Origin: Chromatiales bacterium
Lineage (GTDB): Bacteria > Pseudomonadota > Gammaproteobacteria > UBA6429 > Thiohalophilaceae
NCBI GenBank assembly: GCA_027070385.1
Contig: JALXDW010000286.1
Coordinates: 1 to 5,546, forward strand
Length of the DNA stretch: 5,546 bases
Direction of reading: 5' to 3'
Within the stretch, counting starts at the first letter, position 1. Each line of letters starts with the position of its first letter. Below the pieces are notes generated by a model. The model was not told the origin of the DNA. It saw nothing but the letters and a program-made list of their open reading frames with translations, and searched no databases. Made by a program: the position numbers and the translations under genes. Shown here in pieces: positions 1 through 5,546 of the stretch.

Positions 1-297
1 TCATAGTATTTTAAAAAAGAAAAATACAATTTCTTCCATAACTAAAGACAGGTTTACATGGAGTAGTGAGAAATCAAAGCAGCAAGATCTCGCCTGCCTC
101 GCGACATAGCAAATTCTACAGGAGTAAGAAAGACCAGCGCACCACCAAGCACCTGCTCTCCCGTTCGCCTATGAAGCCTCTTTCGTGACTACGTGCCAAT
201 GCGAAGACCAAGCCAAATCCGGAGACATTTTATGGTGGCGATGAAACAGGCTATATTGATTATCCATTTTTAGAAAAAGAGACAGTGCCTGCATGAA
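1..297. other. Region without an intact gene; GC-anomalous, possibly decayed DNA
   Basis: No intact gene is visible on either strand. Positions 81-210 are 54% G+C by hand count, against about 34% in a 120-base sample of the following tetR gene, so the base composition changes abruptly. Three short frames stand out. A + strand frame opens after a TAA at 39-41 and is broken by TGA at 186-188. It continues from 189 to a TGA at 294-296 and ends in a protein-like string (FYGGDETGYIDYPFLEKETV), but this part has no usable start codon before GTG 285. On the minus strand an open stretch of 44 codons runs from 188 down to a TAA at 56-54 and contains ALVFLTPVEFA. The first 30 bases are A/T-rich with a 7-bp inverted repeat (GTATTTT 6-12, AAAATAC 21-27) of doubtful meaning. 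The likeliest reading is eroded remains of a gene or insertion element; identity unknown. Confidence 0.45.
57..188 (-). pseudogene. Possible transposase C-terminal remnant (very tentative)
   Basis: Read on the minus strand this is a 44-codon open stretch closed by TAA at 56-54 and bounded upstream by an in-frame TAG (191-189). It has no ATG near its 5' end; the first ATG is well inside. The peptide contains ALVFLTPVEFA, which resembles the C-terminal integrase-type motif of many IS3-family OrfB transposases (typically S-A-L-G-Y-L-T-P-x-E-F). The RPH residues that normally precede that motif are not seen in any of the three minus frames, and no DDE residues or terminal repeats are visible. The similarity is from memory and short enough to be chance. 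If real, it would be only the last tens of residues of a decayed element. Confidence 0.13.
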
Positions 298-308
298 CAG
301 GATATAAT
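279..308 (+). promoter_or_regulatory. Sigma70-type promoter of the TetR gene
   Basis: A perfect consensus -10 (TATAAT, 303-308) is preceded, with an 18-base spacer, by GAGACA (279-284), which matches the last four bases of the consensus -35 TTGACA. The predicted transcription start is near 314-316, giving a leader of roughly 35 nt to the GTG at 351. The -10 lies inside an inverted repeat (298-323), so repressor bound there would block RNA polymerase. Confidence 0.6.
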
Positions 309-323
309 AGTTGATATATCCTG
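298..323. promoter_or_regulatory. Inverted repeat, probable TetR autorepression operator
   Basis: CAGGATATA (298-306) and TATATCCTG (315-323) are perfect 9-bp inverted arms separated by 8 bases (26 bp in total). The left arm contains the start of the -10 TATAAT and the right arm covers the predicted transcription start. TetR-family dimers commonly bind partly palindromic sites of this size in their own promoters, so the TetR-family protein encoded 28 bp downstream is the obvious candidate ligand. The sequence shows the palindrome and its overlap; who binds it is inferred. Confidence 0.6.
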
Positions 324-350
324 AATTAATAGAAGTATGGTTTTATCGTT

Positions 351-920
351 GTGAATAGCAAAGCCGAAACAATACGCAACAAAATAGTTAGCACCGCTGA
401 TGAGTTGTTTTATCGGCAAGGATTTAATCATACTTCTTTTACGGATATTGCCAAAGCAGTCGGTATATCGCGCGGTAATTTTTATTACCATTTTAAAACC
501 AAGGACGACATTCTTGCAGCAGTTATTGAAAATAAAAAGGCTTCGATTAAACAGATATTAACTGAATGGGATGAAACCATTCCGCAAGCAAAAGATCGTC
601 TGACTCAGTATATTAATATGATCGTTGACTATCAGGATCATATTGTAAAATACGGTTGCCCGATTGGAACGGTTTGTACAGAACTTAACAAGCTTAAAAA
701 TATAAATTACAACAATGCAACGGATATGATCATGTTGTTTAAAGACTGGATTACACAACAGTTTATTTTACTGGGTCATGATAAAGAAAAAGCTGAGCAT
801 CTGTCCATGCACTTGCTAACCTGTACACAAGGTATCAGTGTGATTGGCCAGGCTTTTAATGATGCAGCTTTTATTAAACGAGAGGCCGATACTCTGAAAC
901 AATGGCTAGAAAGCCTTTAA
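351..920 (+). CDS. TetR/AcrR-family transcriptional regulator
   Basis: Encodes a 189-aa DNA-binding repressor of the usual TetR length (about 190-220 aa). The N-terminal domain (about residues 7-55) has the standard three-helix form: TADELFYRQGFNHTSFTDIA, then the recognition region VGISRGNFYYHFKTKDDI, where G-x-FYYHF-x-x-K is the family hallmark. The C-terminal half (about 75-189) is all-helical and would bind the inducer and form the dimer; it contains YGCPIGT with Cys103, a motif found in one TetR subgroup, and a second Cys158 in LLTCTQG. The ligand cannot be told from sequence; the conserved Cys leaves open a reactive electrophile or thiol sensor. The start is GTG 351: the frame is closed by a TAG at 330-332, ATG 337 lies in another frame and stops at once, and no other start codon is available nearby. 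The ribosome site is weak (AGAAG 331-335, about 15 nt upstream). A palindrome over its promoter points to autorepression. No adjacent efflux or enzyme gene identifies a target. Confidence 0.92.
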   Translation: MNSKAETIRNKIVSTADELFYRQGFNHTSFTDIAKAVGISRGNFYYHFKTKDDILAAVIENKKASIKQILTEWDETIPQAKDRLTQYINMIVDYQDHIVKYGCPIGTVCTELNKLKNINYNNATDMIMLFKDWITQQFILLGHDKEKAEHLSMHLLTCTQGISVIGQAFNDAAFIKREADTLKQWLESL

Positions 921-927
921 AGTAAAT

Positions 928-949
928 AACACCTCAGTCTAGTGGTGTT
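928..949 (+). terminator. Weak hairpin after the TetR gene
   Basis: AACACC (928-933) and GGTGTT (944-949) form a perfect 6-bp stem with a 10-nt loop just after the tetR stop. Only three T residues follow the stem (948-950, two of them paired), so this is a poor intrinsic terminator. It may instead be a 3'-end stabilising hairpin or chance. Confidence 0.3.
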
Positions 950-976
950 TGACTACAACATTTCTGCTCTGATTAT
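949..976 (+). promoter_or_regulatory. Candidate upstream promoter for metH
   Basis: TTGACT (949-954) matches the -35 consensus at five of six bases. It is followed after 16 bases by GATTAT (971-976), which matches TATAAT at four of six. The predicted transcript would start near 983 and carry a leader of about 78 nt containing the GC-rich inverted repeat at 993-1029. The -35 overlaps the right arm of the hairpin after tetR. Confidence 0.35.
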
Positions 977-992
977 TCCTTATATATAGTCC

Positions 993-1029
993 ATTGTTTC
1001 CGGGCATGTTAAACTCTTCCCCCGGCAAT
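993..1029. repeat. GC-rich bulged inverted repeat upstream of metH
   Basis: ATTG-TTT-CCGGG (993-1004) can pair with CCCGGCAAT (1021-1029): nine base pairs with a 3-nt bulge (TTT, 997-999) and a 16-nt loop (1005-1020). It sits immediately upstream of the TATAAT at 1031, in an otherwise A/T-rich gap. It could be an operator or activator site over the proximal promoter, or an RNA hairpin if transcription starts upstream. No T-run follows, so it is not a standard terminator. Confidence 0.35.
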
Positions 1030-1036
1030 TTATAAT
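1009..1036 (+). promoter_or_regulatory. Candidate proximal promoter for metH
   Basis: A perfect TATAAT lies at 1031-1036. The best -35 partner is weak: TTAAAC (1009-1014) at 16-base spacing matches three of six consensus bases, so this promoter would probably need an activator. Transcription would start near 1043, leaving a leader of only about 18 nt that just includes the ribosome site. In enterobacteria metH is activated by MetR; I see no clear TGAA-N5-TTCA site here. Confidence 0.4.
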
Positions 1037-1050
1037 CAATCACTATCATC

Positions 1051-1055
1051 AAGAG
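1051..1055 (+). promoter_or_regulatory. Ribosome binding site deciding the metH start
   Basis: AAGAG (1051-1055) lies 5 nt before ATG 1061, in a normal Shine-Dalgarno position. It overlaps the first base of an in-frame GTG at 1055, which therefore has no ribosome site of its own at usable spacing. This favours ATG 1061 over GTG 1055. Confidence 0.6.
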
Positions 1056-1060
1056 TGCGT

Positions 1061-4000
1061 ATGAGTCAGTCAGAAAATAAACTAGAACAAGCCTTAAAGC
1101 AGCGTATCCTGGTACTGGATGGTGCAATGGGTACCATGATTCAATCCTACAAGCTGGATGAAGCGGACTACCGGGGAGAACGTTTTGCCGATTATAGCAG
1201 TGACTTAAAAGGCAATAATGACTTACTGGTATTGACGCAAGCCAAAATTATTCGTGATATTCATGCGGCTTATTTAGAAGCCGGTGCAGACATTGTTGAA
1301 ACCAATACTTTCAATGCCAATAAGGTATCCATGGCCGATTATGACATGGAAGATCTGGTTTATGAGCTTAACTTTGAAGCAGCCAGAATAGCGCGAGAGG
1401 TCTGTGATGAATTTGCAACAGCCGATAAACCGCGTTTTGTTGCCGGTGTATTAGGTCCCACCAATCGCACGGCATCGTTAAGCCCGGATGTGAATAACCC
1501 CGGTTTCCGTAATATTAATTTTGATGATTTACGCGAAACCTATCTTGAAGCAACCAAAGCATTAGTAGATGGCGGTTGTGATATTTTGCTGGTCGAAACC
1601 ATTTTCGATACCTTAAATGCCAAAGCGGCTTTGTTTGCGATTGAAGAATATTTTGAACAAACGGGTAAACGCTTACCCATTATGATTTCAGGTACGATCA
1701 CCGATGCTTCCGGCAGAACTTTATCCGGTCAAACAGCTGAAGCTTTTTATAATTCATTGCGTCACGTTAAACCAATCAGTTTTGGTTTTAATTGTGCGCT
1801 CGGGGCAAAAGAATTACGTCAGTACGTTGAAGAAATTGCCGGTATTGCCAACTGTCATATCAATACCCACCCGAATGCAGGGTTGCCGAACGAGTTTGGT
1901 GAATACGATGAAACGCCTGAACAAATGGCCGCTGAAATTGAAGAATGGGCAAAGAACGGTTTCCTGAATATTATTGGTGGTTGCTGTGGCACCAGCCCGG
2001 CACATATTAAAGCCATTGCCGAAGCAGTGAGTAAATACCCACCACGTCAGCCTAAAGAAGAAGATTTTACAACCCGTCTTGCCGGGCTGGAGCCATGCAA
2101 TATTAATGAGGATTCACTGTTTGTTAACGTGGGTGAAAGAACCAATGTGACCGGCTCTGCCAAATTTAAACGTTTAATTCTTGAAGATAACTACGATGAA
2201 GCACTCAGTGTTGCACGTGAACAGGTAGAGAACGGCGCGCAGATTATTGACATCAACATGGACGAAGGCATGTTAGATGGCCAACTGGCAATGAAAACCT
2301 TTTTAAACCTGATTGCCAGTGAACCGGATATTTCGCGTGTACCGGTGATGGTGGACTCTTCCAAGTGGCCGATTCTGGAAGAAGGCTTAAAGTGTATTCA
2401 GGGTAAAGGGATTGTTAACTCGATCAGCCTGAAAGAAGGTGAAGAAAACTTTATCAAGCAGGCAAAATTGTGTCGGCGTTATGGTGCAGCGATTATCGTG
2501 ATGGCATTTGACGAGGTGGGACAGGCCGATACAAAAGAACGCAAGGTCGAGATCTGTTCACGTGCATACAAGATCCTGGTTGAACAACTGGATTTTCCAC
2601 CACAGGATATTATTTTTGATCCCAATATTTTTGCCATTGCAACAGGAATAGAAGAACATAATAACTACGGTGTGGACTTTATCGAAGCGACTCGCGAGAT
2701 AAAGCAGAGCTTACCTCATGCGCTTATCAGTGGCGGGGTGTCGAATGTTTCATTCTCTTTCCGTGGTAACAACCCGGTACGAGAAGCGATTCATGCTGTC
2801 TTCTTATACCATGCAATTAAAGCCGGTATGAGTATGGGGATTGTTAATGCCGGTCAGTTAGCCGTGTATGACGATCTGCCTGAAGAGCTGCGCAATGCGG
2901 TTGAAGATGTCGTATTAAACCGAAATCCGGATGCAACTGAACATTTGCTGGATATTGCCGGTAAGTATATTGGTGATGGTACAACCAAATCAAAAACAGA
3001 AGATCTGGAGTGGCGCAAGTTGCCGGTTGCAAAACGTCTGGAACATGCACTGGTGAAAGGTATTGATGCCTATGTTGTTGAAGATACCGAAGAAGCACGT
3101 ACTGCCTTTAATAGACCGATTGAAGTGATCGAAGGGCCATTAATGGATGGCATGAATGTGGTGGGTGATTTATTCGGTGACGGCAAAATGTTTTTACCAC
3201 AAGTGGTCAAGTCTGCTCGGGTTATGAAAAAAGCAGTTGCCTATTTGCTACCTTTTATCGAAGCTGAAAAACAGGAGGGCGCACGTTCTAATGGTAAAAT
3301 TCTGATGGCCACTGTCAAAGGTGATGTTCACGATATCGGTAAAAACATTGTCGGTGTTGTATTGCAATGTAATAACTTTGAGGTGGTTGATCTGGGCGTA
3401 ATGGTACCCGCTAATAAAATACTGGAAGCTGCTCAGGCTGAAGGGGTGGATATTATCGGTTTATCCGGTTTGATTACACCTTCACTGGATGAAATGGTAC
3501 ATATTGCCAAAGAAATGGAACGGCTGGGTTTAGACATGCCATTGATGGTGGGTGGGGCAACTACATCAAAGGCACATACAGCGGTTAAAATAGAACAGAA
3601 TTATCACGGTGCAACTGTCTGGGTTAAAGATGCATCGCGTGCAGTCGGTGTGGCACAAAAGCTGATCAGTGAAGACTTAAAAGATACTTTTGTTAAAGAA
3701 GTACATGATGATTACGAAAAAGTGCGTATTGCACATGCAGGTCGTCGAGCAAAAATAAGCTGGTTGTCGATAGAACAGGCGCGTAACAATAAATTAAAAA
3801 TTGACTGGCAGCAATACACACCACCAGTGCCCAATATAAAAGGCATTCAGGTCTTTGACGATATGCCGCTTGAATTTTTAGTTCCTTATATCGACTGGAC
3901 ACCGTTCTTCCATACCTGGGAATTAAAAGGCAGTTATCCCAAAATATTGGATGATGTAGAAAAAGGCCACGAGGCAAAAAAACTTTTTGCCGATGCACAA

Positions 4001-4774
4001 ACCATGCTGCAACAAATTATCAATGAGCGTTGGATCAAAGCACGCGCCGTTGTTGGTTTATTCCCGGCAAACAGTATCAACGAGGATGATATTGAAGTCT
4101 ATAGCGATGAATCCCGTAATGAGGTGGTGATGACACTCAATCATTTACGCCAGCAAACTGAACGTCCACCGGGTAAACCCAATCGAAGTAATGCTGATTT
4201 TATTGCCAGCAAAGGAAGTGGTAAGGCTGATTACGTGGGTGGTTTTGTGGTCACGGCCGGTATTGGCATTGACGAACATATTCAACGTTTTGAAAAGGAA
4301 CATGATGATTACCAGTCCATCATGTTAAAAGCATTGGCAGATCGATTTGCCGAAGCCTTTGCCGAGCATATGCACCAACGCGTTCGCCATATCAACTGGG
4401 GTTATTCAGAAGGTGACTGGTCACCGGATGCAGCATTAAAAGATAACCATTTTGATAATGCACGCCTGGTTAAGGAAGATTATCGTGGTATTCGCCCTGC
4501 ACCGGGTTACCCTTCCTGCCCGGATCACACCGAAAAGCCAAAATTATGGCAATTACTGGATGCAGAGAAAAATGCCGGCGTGTCTTTAACCGAGAGTTAT
4601 GCCATGTGGCCAGCTGCATCCGTGAGTGGCTGGTATTTTAGTCATCCTGAATCAAGTTATTTTGGAATTGGTAAAATTAATAAAGATCAGCTTGAAGATT
4701 ATGCCAAACGTAAAGGCATGGCAGTCAAAGATGCTGAGCGCTGGTTAGCACCTAACCTGGGTTATGATAATTAG
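1061..4774 (+). CDS. metH: Cobalamin-dependent methionine synthase MetH
   Basis: Cytosolic 5-methyltetrahydrofolate-homocysteine methyltransferase, which moves a methyl group from methyl-folate through B12 to homocysteine, giving methionine and tetrahydrofolate. The 1237-aa product (E. coli 1227) has all four modules. The homocysteine domain (about 10-325) has the zinc cysteines Cys245 (FNCALG) and Cys308/Cys309 (GGCCG). The folate-binding domain (about 355-635) opens with [13 protein letters not shown]. The cobalamin part (about 650-885) has a helical cap, then GDVHDIGKN with the cobalt ligand His757 and partner Asp755, Ser808 in GLITPS, and VGGATTS. The SAM-binding reactivation domain (about 900-1237) has Asp945 (YIDWTPFF) and RPAPGY (Arg1145-Tyr1150). 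No key residue I checked is missing, so the enzyme should be active and requires B12 and a flavodoxin-type reductant encoded elsewhere. GTG 1055 would add two residues, but the ribosome site favours ATG 1061. The reactivation domain has about 10 extra residues (within 1116-1141) relative to E. coli as I remember it. No riboswitch is visible upstream. Confidence 0.98.
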   Translation: MSQSENKLEQALKQRILVLDGAMGTMIQSYKLDEADYRGERFADYSSDLKGNNDLLVLTQAKIIRDIHAAYLEAGADIVETNTFNANKVSMADYDMEDLVYELNFEAARIAREVCDEFATADKPRFVAGVLGPTNRTASLSPDVNNPGFRNINFDDLRETYLEATKALVDGGCDILLVETIFDTLNAKAALFAIEEYFEQTGKRLPIMISGTITDASGRTLSGQTAEAFYNSLRHVKPISFGFNCALGAKELRQYVEEIAGIANCHINTHPNAGLPNEFGEYDETPEQMAAEIEEWAKNGFLNIIGGCCGTSPAHIKAIAEAVSKYPPRQPKEEDFTTRLAGLEPCNINEDSLFVNVGERTNVTGSAKFKRLILEDNYDEALSVAREQVENGAQIIDINMDEGMLDGQLAMKTFLNLIASEPDISRVPVMVDSSKWPILEEGLKCIQGKGIVNSISLKEGEENFIKQAKLCRRYGAAIIVMAFDEVGQADTKERKVEICSRAYKILVEQLDFPPQDIIFDPNIFAIATGIEEHNNYGVDFIEATREIKQSLPHALISGGVSNVSFSFRGNNPVREAIHAVFLYHAIKAGMSMGIVNAGQLAVYDDLPEELRNAVEDVVLNRNPDATEHLLDIAGKYIGDGTTKSKTEDLEWRKLPVAKRLEHALVKGIDAYVVEDTEEARTAFNRPIEVIEGPLMDGMNVVGDLFGDGKMFLPQVVKSARVMKKAVAYLLPFIEAEKQEGARSNGKILMATVKGDVHDIGKNIVGVVLQCNNFEVVDLGVMVPANKILEAAQAEGVDIIGLSGLITPSLDEMVHIAKEMERLGLDMPLMVGGATTSKAHTAVKIEQNYHGATVWVKDASRAVGVAQKLISEDLKDTFVKEVHDDYEKVRIAHAGRRAKISWLSIEQARNNKLKIDWQQYTPPVPNIKGIQVFDDMPLEFLVPYIDWTPFFHTWELKGSYPKILDDVEKGHEAKKLFADAQTMLQQIINERWIKARAVVGLFPANSINEDDIEVYSDESRNEVVMTLNHLRQQTERPPGKPNRSNADFIASKGSGKADYVGGFVVTAGIGIDEHIQRFEKEHDDYQSIMLKALADRFAEAFAEHMHQRVRHINWGYSEGDWSPDAALKDNHFDNARLVKEDYRGIRPAPGYPSCPDHTEKPKLWQLLDAEKNAGVSLTESYAMWPAASVSGWYFSHPESSYFGIGKINKDQLEDYAKRKGMAVKDAERWLAPNLGYDN

Positions 4775-4786
4775 CGATTGTCGCTA
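4772..4786 (+). repeat. Short hairpin overlapping the metH stop codon
   Basis: TAGCGA (4772-4777) and TCGCTA (4781-4786) form a perfect 6-bp stem with a 3-nt loop (TTG); the stem begins with the metH stop codon TAG. No T-run follows, so it is unlikely to end transcription alone. It could mark the 3' end after processing or be chance; read-through into the next gene 58 bases on is plausible. Confidence 0.3.
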
Positions 4787-4813
4787 TGCTGCAAAAGCGG
4801 GAATCTGCTTGGG

Positions 4814-4819
4814 TATAAA
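4814..4819 (+). promoter_or_regulatory. Possible -10 element for the DUF6164-type gene
   Basis: TATAAA (4814-4819) matches the -10 consensus at five of six bases and would start transcription about 7 nt before ATG 4833, leaving a very short leader. At 17-base spacing the -35 position reads GCAAAA, which is poor. The only ribosome-site candidate is AGAAA (4822-4826). Expression may depend on read-through from metH. Confidence 0.28.
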
Positions 4820-4832
4820 ATAGAAACATCTC

Positions 4833-5192
4833 ATGGCAAAATTATTATTCAAACTACGTGATGTTCCCCTGGATGAAGCACAGGATATTCGTGAGCTGTT
4901 AAACCAGAATGAAATAGACTTTTATGAAACCCATGCAGGGAACTGGGGGATTGCGATGGCCGCAATCTGGTTAAAAGATGAAAATCAATATCCTGAAGCC
5001 GTGTTATTGATTGATGAATACCAGCAACAACGTGCACAGCAGTTTCAGAATGATTATGCTGAATTAAAGCGTAGTGGCCATGCGCCGACGTTATTGACTA
5101 ACATACGCGAAAGTCCGTTACGATTTGTTGTGTATCTGTTTAGCATTGCCGTGATTTTATATATTTCGGTCATGCCTTTCCTTGGCCTTTAA
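4833..5192 (+). CDS. DUF6164-type small protein with C-terminal membrane segment
   Basis: A 119-aa protein of unknown function that I recognise, from memory, as DUF6164-like. The N-terminal part (about 1-65) begins MAKLLFKLRDVPLDEAQDIR and includes DFYETHAGNWGI and AIWLKDENQ. It looks like a small alpha/beta fold related to the DUF2007-type signal-transducing domain, in which a residue pair or loop senses an unknown partner. A charged Gln-rich helix (about 60-82, with QQQRAQQFQ) links it to one predicted membrane helix at about 97-117 (RFVVYLFSIAVILYISVMPF). Arg92 and Arg97 lie just before the helix and the C-terminus is only a few residues beyond it, so the soluble domain most likely faces the cytoplasm, tail-anchored. 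No signal peptide is present. ATG 4833 is the natural start because the family begins M-A-K/R-L-L-F. The gene follows metH by 58 bases in the same direction; co-transcription is possible but nothing suggests a methionine role. Confidence 0.8.
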   Translation: MAKLLFKLRDVPLDEAQDIRELLNQNEIDFYETHAGNWGIAMAAIWLKDENQYPEAVLLIDEYQQQRAQQFQNDYAELKRSGHAPTLLTNIRESPLRFVVYLFSIAVILYISVMPFLGL

Positions 5193-5240
5193 CCGGGCTG
5201 ATTAACGCGTATTATATTTTTCTGTAAGACTCTTTTTATA

Positions 5241-5254
5241 GTTGCATATACAAC
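5241..5254. promoter_or_regulatory. Near-palindrome, probable MarR operator
   Basis: GTTGCATATACAAC (5241-5254) is a 14-bp palindrome with six of seven base pairs matching, containing TTG-N6-CAA. MarR-family dimers typically bind short A/T-rich palindromes of this shape. It covers the -35 position of the candidate promoter for the MarR-family gene 24 bases downstream, which fits autorepression. Binding is inferred, not shown. Confidence 0.5.
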
Positions 5255-5270
5255 CAAAATACCCTATACT
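5242..5270 (+). promoter_or_regulatory. Candidate promoter of the MarR-family gene, possibly leaderless
   Basis: TATACT (5265-5270) matches the -10 consensus at five of six bases. At 17-base spacing the -35 is TTGCAT (5242-5247), matching only the TTG. Transcription is expected about 7 nt past the -10, at about 5277-5278, which is the A of the start codon ATG 5278. No Shine-Dalgarno sequence exists between them (the bases are T-rich), in line with a leaderless mRNA. Confidence 0.45.
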
Positions 5271-5277
5271 TTATTTT

Positions 5278-5546
5278 ATGTTTGAGAGATGCCTTTTTTT
5301 TAACAGCAATGGATTAGTTCGTAAGTTAAACCGTATTTGGGATGATGCTTACAAAGAAGCGGGATTATCAGCTCCCCATGCCTATATGCTTCGCATGGTA
5401 GCCGCTGAACCTGAGTTGACTCAAAAAGAAATTGCAGAACAGTTACAACTGGAAAAATCAACTATAACCCGTTTTACTGATAGCTTGATTGATAAAGGTC
5501 TGATCATAAAAAAAACAACAGACGATGCGCGTCAGAACAGTCTGGT
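5278..5546 (+). CDS. MarR-family transcriptional regulator (3' end outside window)
   Basis: The first 89 complete codons of a winged-helix MarR-type repressor; the window ends inside the gene, with about 50-70 residues missing if it has the usual 140-160 aa. Residues 1-45 form the N-terminal helices (MFERCLFFNSNGLVRKLNRI), including AYKEAGLSAPHAYMLRMVA, the typical run into the DNA-binding domain. The helix-turn-helix is clear: LTQKEIAEQLQLEKSTITRF (about 47-66), then DSLIDKGLI and KKTTDDARQNSL, where D-x-R begins the wing. Cys5 in CLFF is near the N-terminus, a place where some MarR proteins carry a redox-sensing cysteine; whether this one senses oxidants is unknown. ATG 5278 is the only plausible start, but it lacks a ribosome site. 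The TTG-N6-CAA palindrome upstream suggests self-control. No target gene is visible in the window. Confidence 0.88.
   Translation, partial: MFERCLFFNSNGLVRKLNRIWDDAYKEAGLSAPHAYMLRMVAAEPELTQKEIAEQLQLEKSTITRFTDSLIDKGLIIKKTTDDARQNSL

Noticed and set aside
6..27. Inverted repeat GTATTTT / AAAATAC as a terminator or IS end
   Set aside because: It is made almost wholly of A/T in an A/T-rich stretch, where such pairing is expected by chance, and no gene end is visible next to it.
186..188. TGA as selenocysteine joining the two halves of the + strand frame 42-296
   Set aside because: The upstream half reads as a basic, low-complexity string with no recognisable domain and no good start, and no selenocysteine-insertion hairpin is evident; a chance or decayed frame is simpler.
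232..273. Small frame ATG GTG GCG ATG ending in TAG before tetR
   Set aside because: Only 13 codons, hydrophobic with no family, no ribosome site, and it overlaps another frame of more protein-like content; not supportable as a leader peptide.
921..1060. Cobalamin or SAM riboswitch upstream of metH
   Set aside because: The gap is only 140 bases, shorter than a typical cobalamin riboswitch, and shows no B12-box or SAM-box core; the single hairpin found does not fit either class.
1814..2005. Long opposite-strand frame inside metH, like others at 2844-3098 and 3693-3998
   Set aside because: They lie wholly within the clearly coding metH frame, have no recognisable domains and no ribosome sites, and encode peptides of unnatural composition.
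3704..3715. Exact 12-base repeat CATGATGATTAC, also at 4301-4312
   Set aside because: Both copies are in metH, encode His-Asp-Asp-Tyr in the same frame, and have unrelated flanks; this is coincidence of codon choice.

Overview
The window looks like chromosomal DNA of a moderately low-GC gammaproteobacterium. The evidence is a full-length, E. coli-type cobalamin-dependent methionine synthase and a downstream DUF6164-type small protein of a kind I know mainly from gammaproteobacteria. I cannot fix the genus; a Methylophaga or Thiotrichales-like background is only a guess. All recognised genes lie on the + strand.

Layout. Positions 1-297 hold no intact gene. Their central part (about 81-210) is clearly richer in G+C (70/130 by hand count, 54%) than the neighbouring regulator gene (41/120 in a sample, 34%). 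It contains only short broken frames, so it may be a decayed gene or insertion-element remnant. At 279-323 there is a promoter with a perfect TATAAT -10, overlapped by a 9-bp-arm inverted repeat. It precedes a GTG-started TetR-family repressor (351-920), an arrangement typical of autorepression. A 140-base gap (921-1060) follows, with a weak hairpin after tetR, two candidate promoters and a GC-rich bulged inverted repeat. Next comes metH (best start ATG 1061, stop 4774; 1237 aa), which carries all four MetH modules and every key residue I could check. After 58 bases comes a 119-aa DUF6164-type protein with one C-terminal membrane segment (4833-5192). After another 85 bases, a MarR-family regulator starts at 5278 and runs off the window end. 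Its -10 is so close to the ATG that the mRNA may be leaderless, and a 14-bp near-palindrome covers its -35.

How the parts relate. metH is a housekeeping methionine/SAM-cycle gene with its own promoter signals. The DUF6164 gene may be read through from metH or from its own weak -10. The two regulators each carry operator-like palindromes over their own promoters and look self-controlled; nothing shows that either acts on metH. I see no RNA gene, CRISPR array, intact mobile element or riboswitch. I do not see a previously undescribed system here. The parts most worth a second look are the left-end remnant, the two operator/promoter arrangements and the leader of metH.
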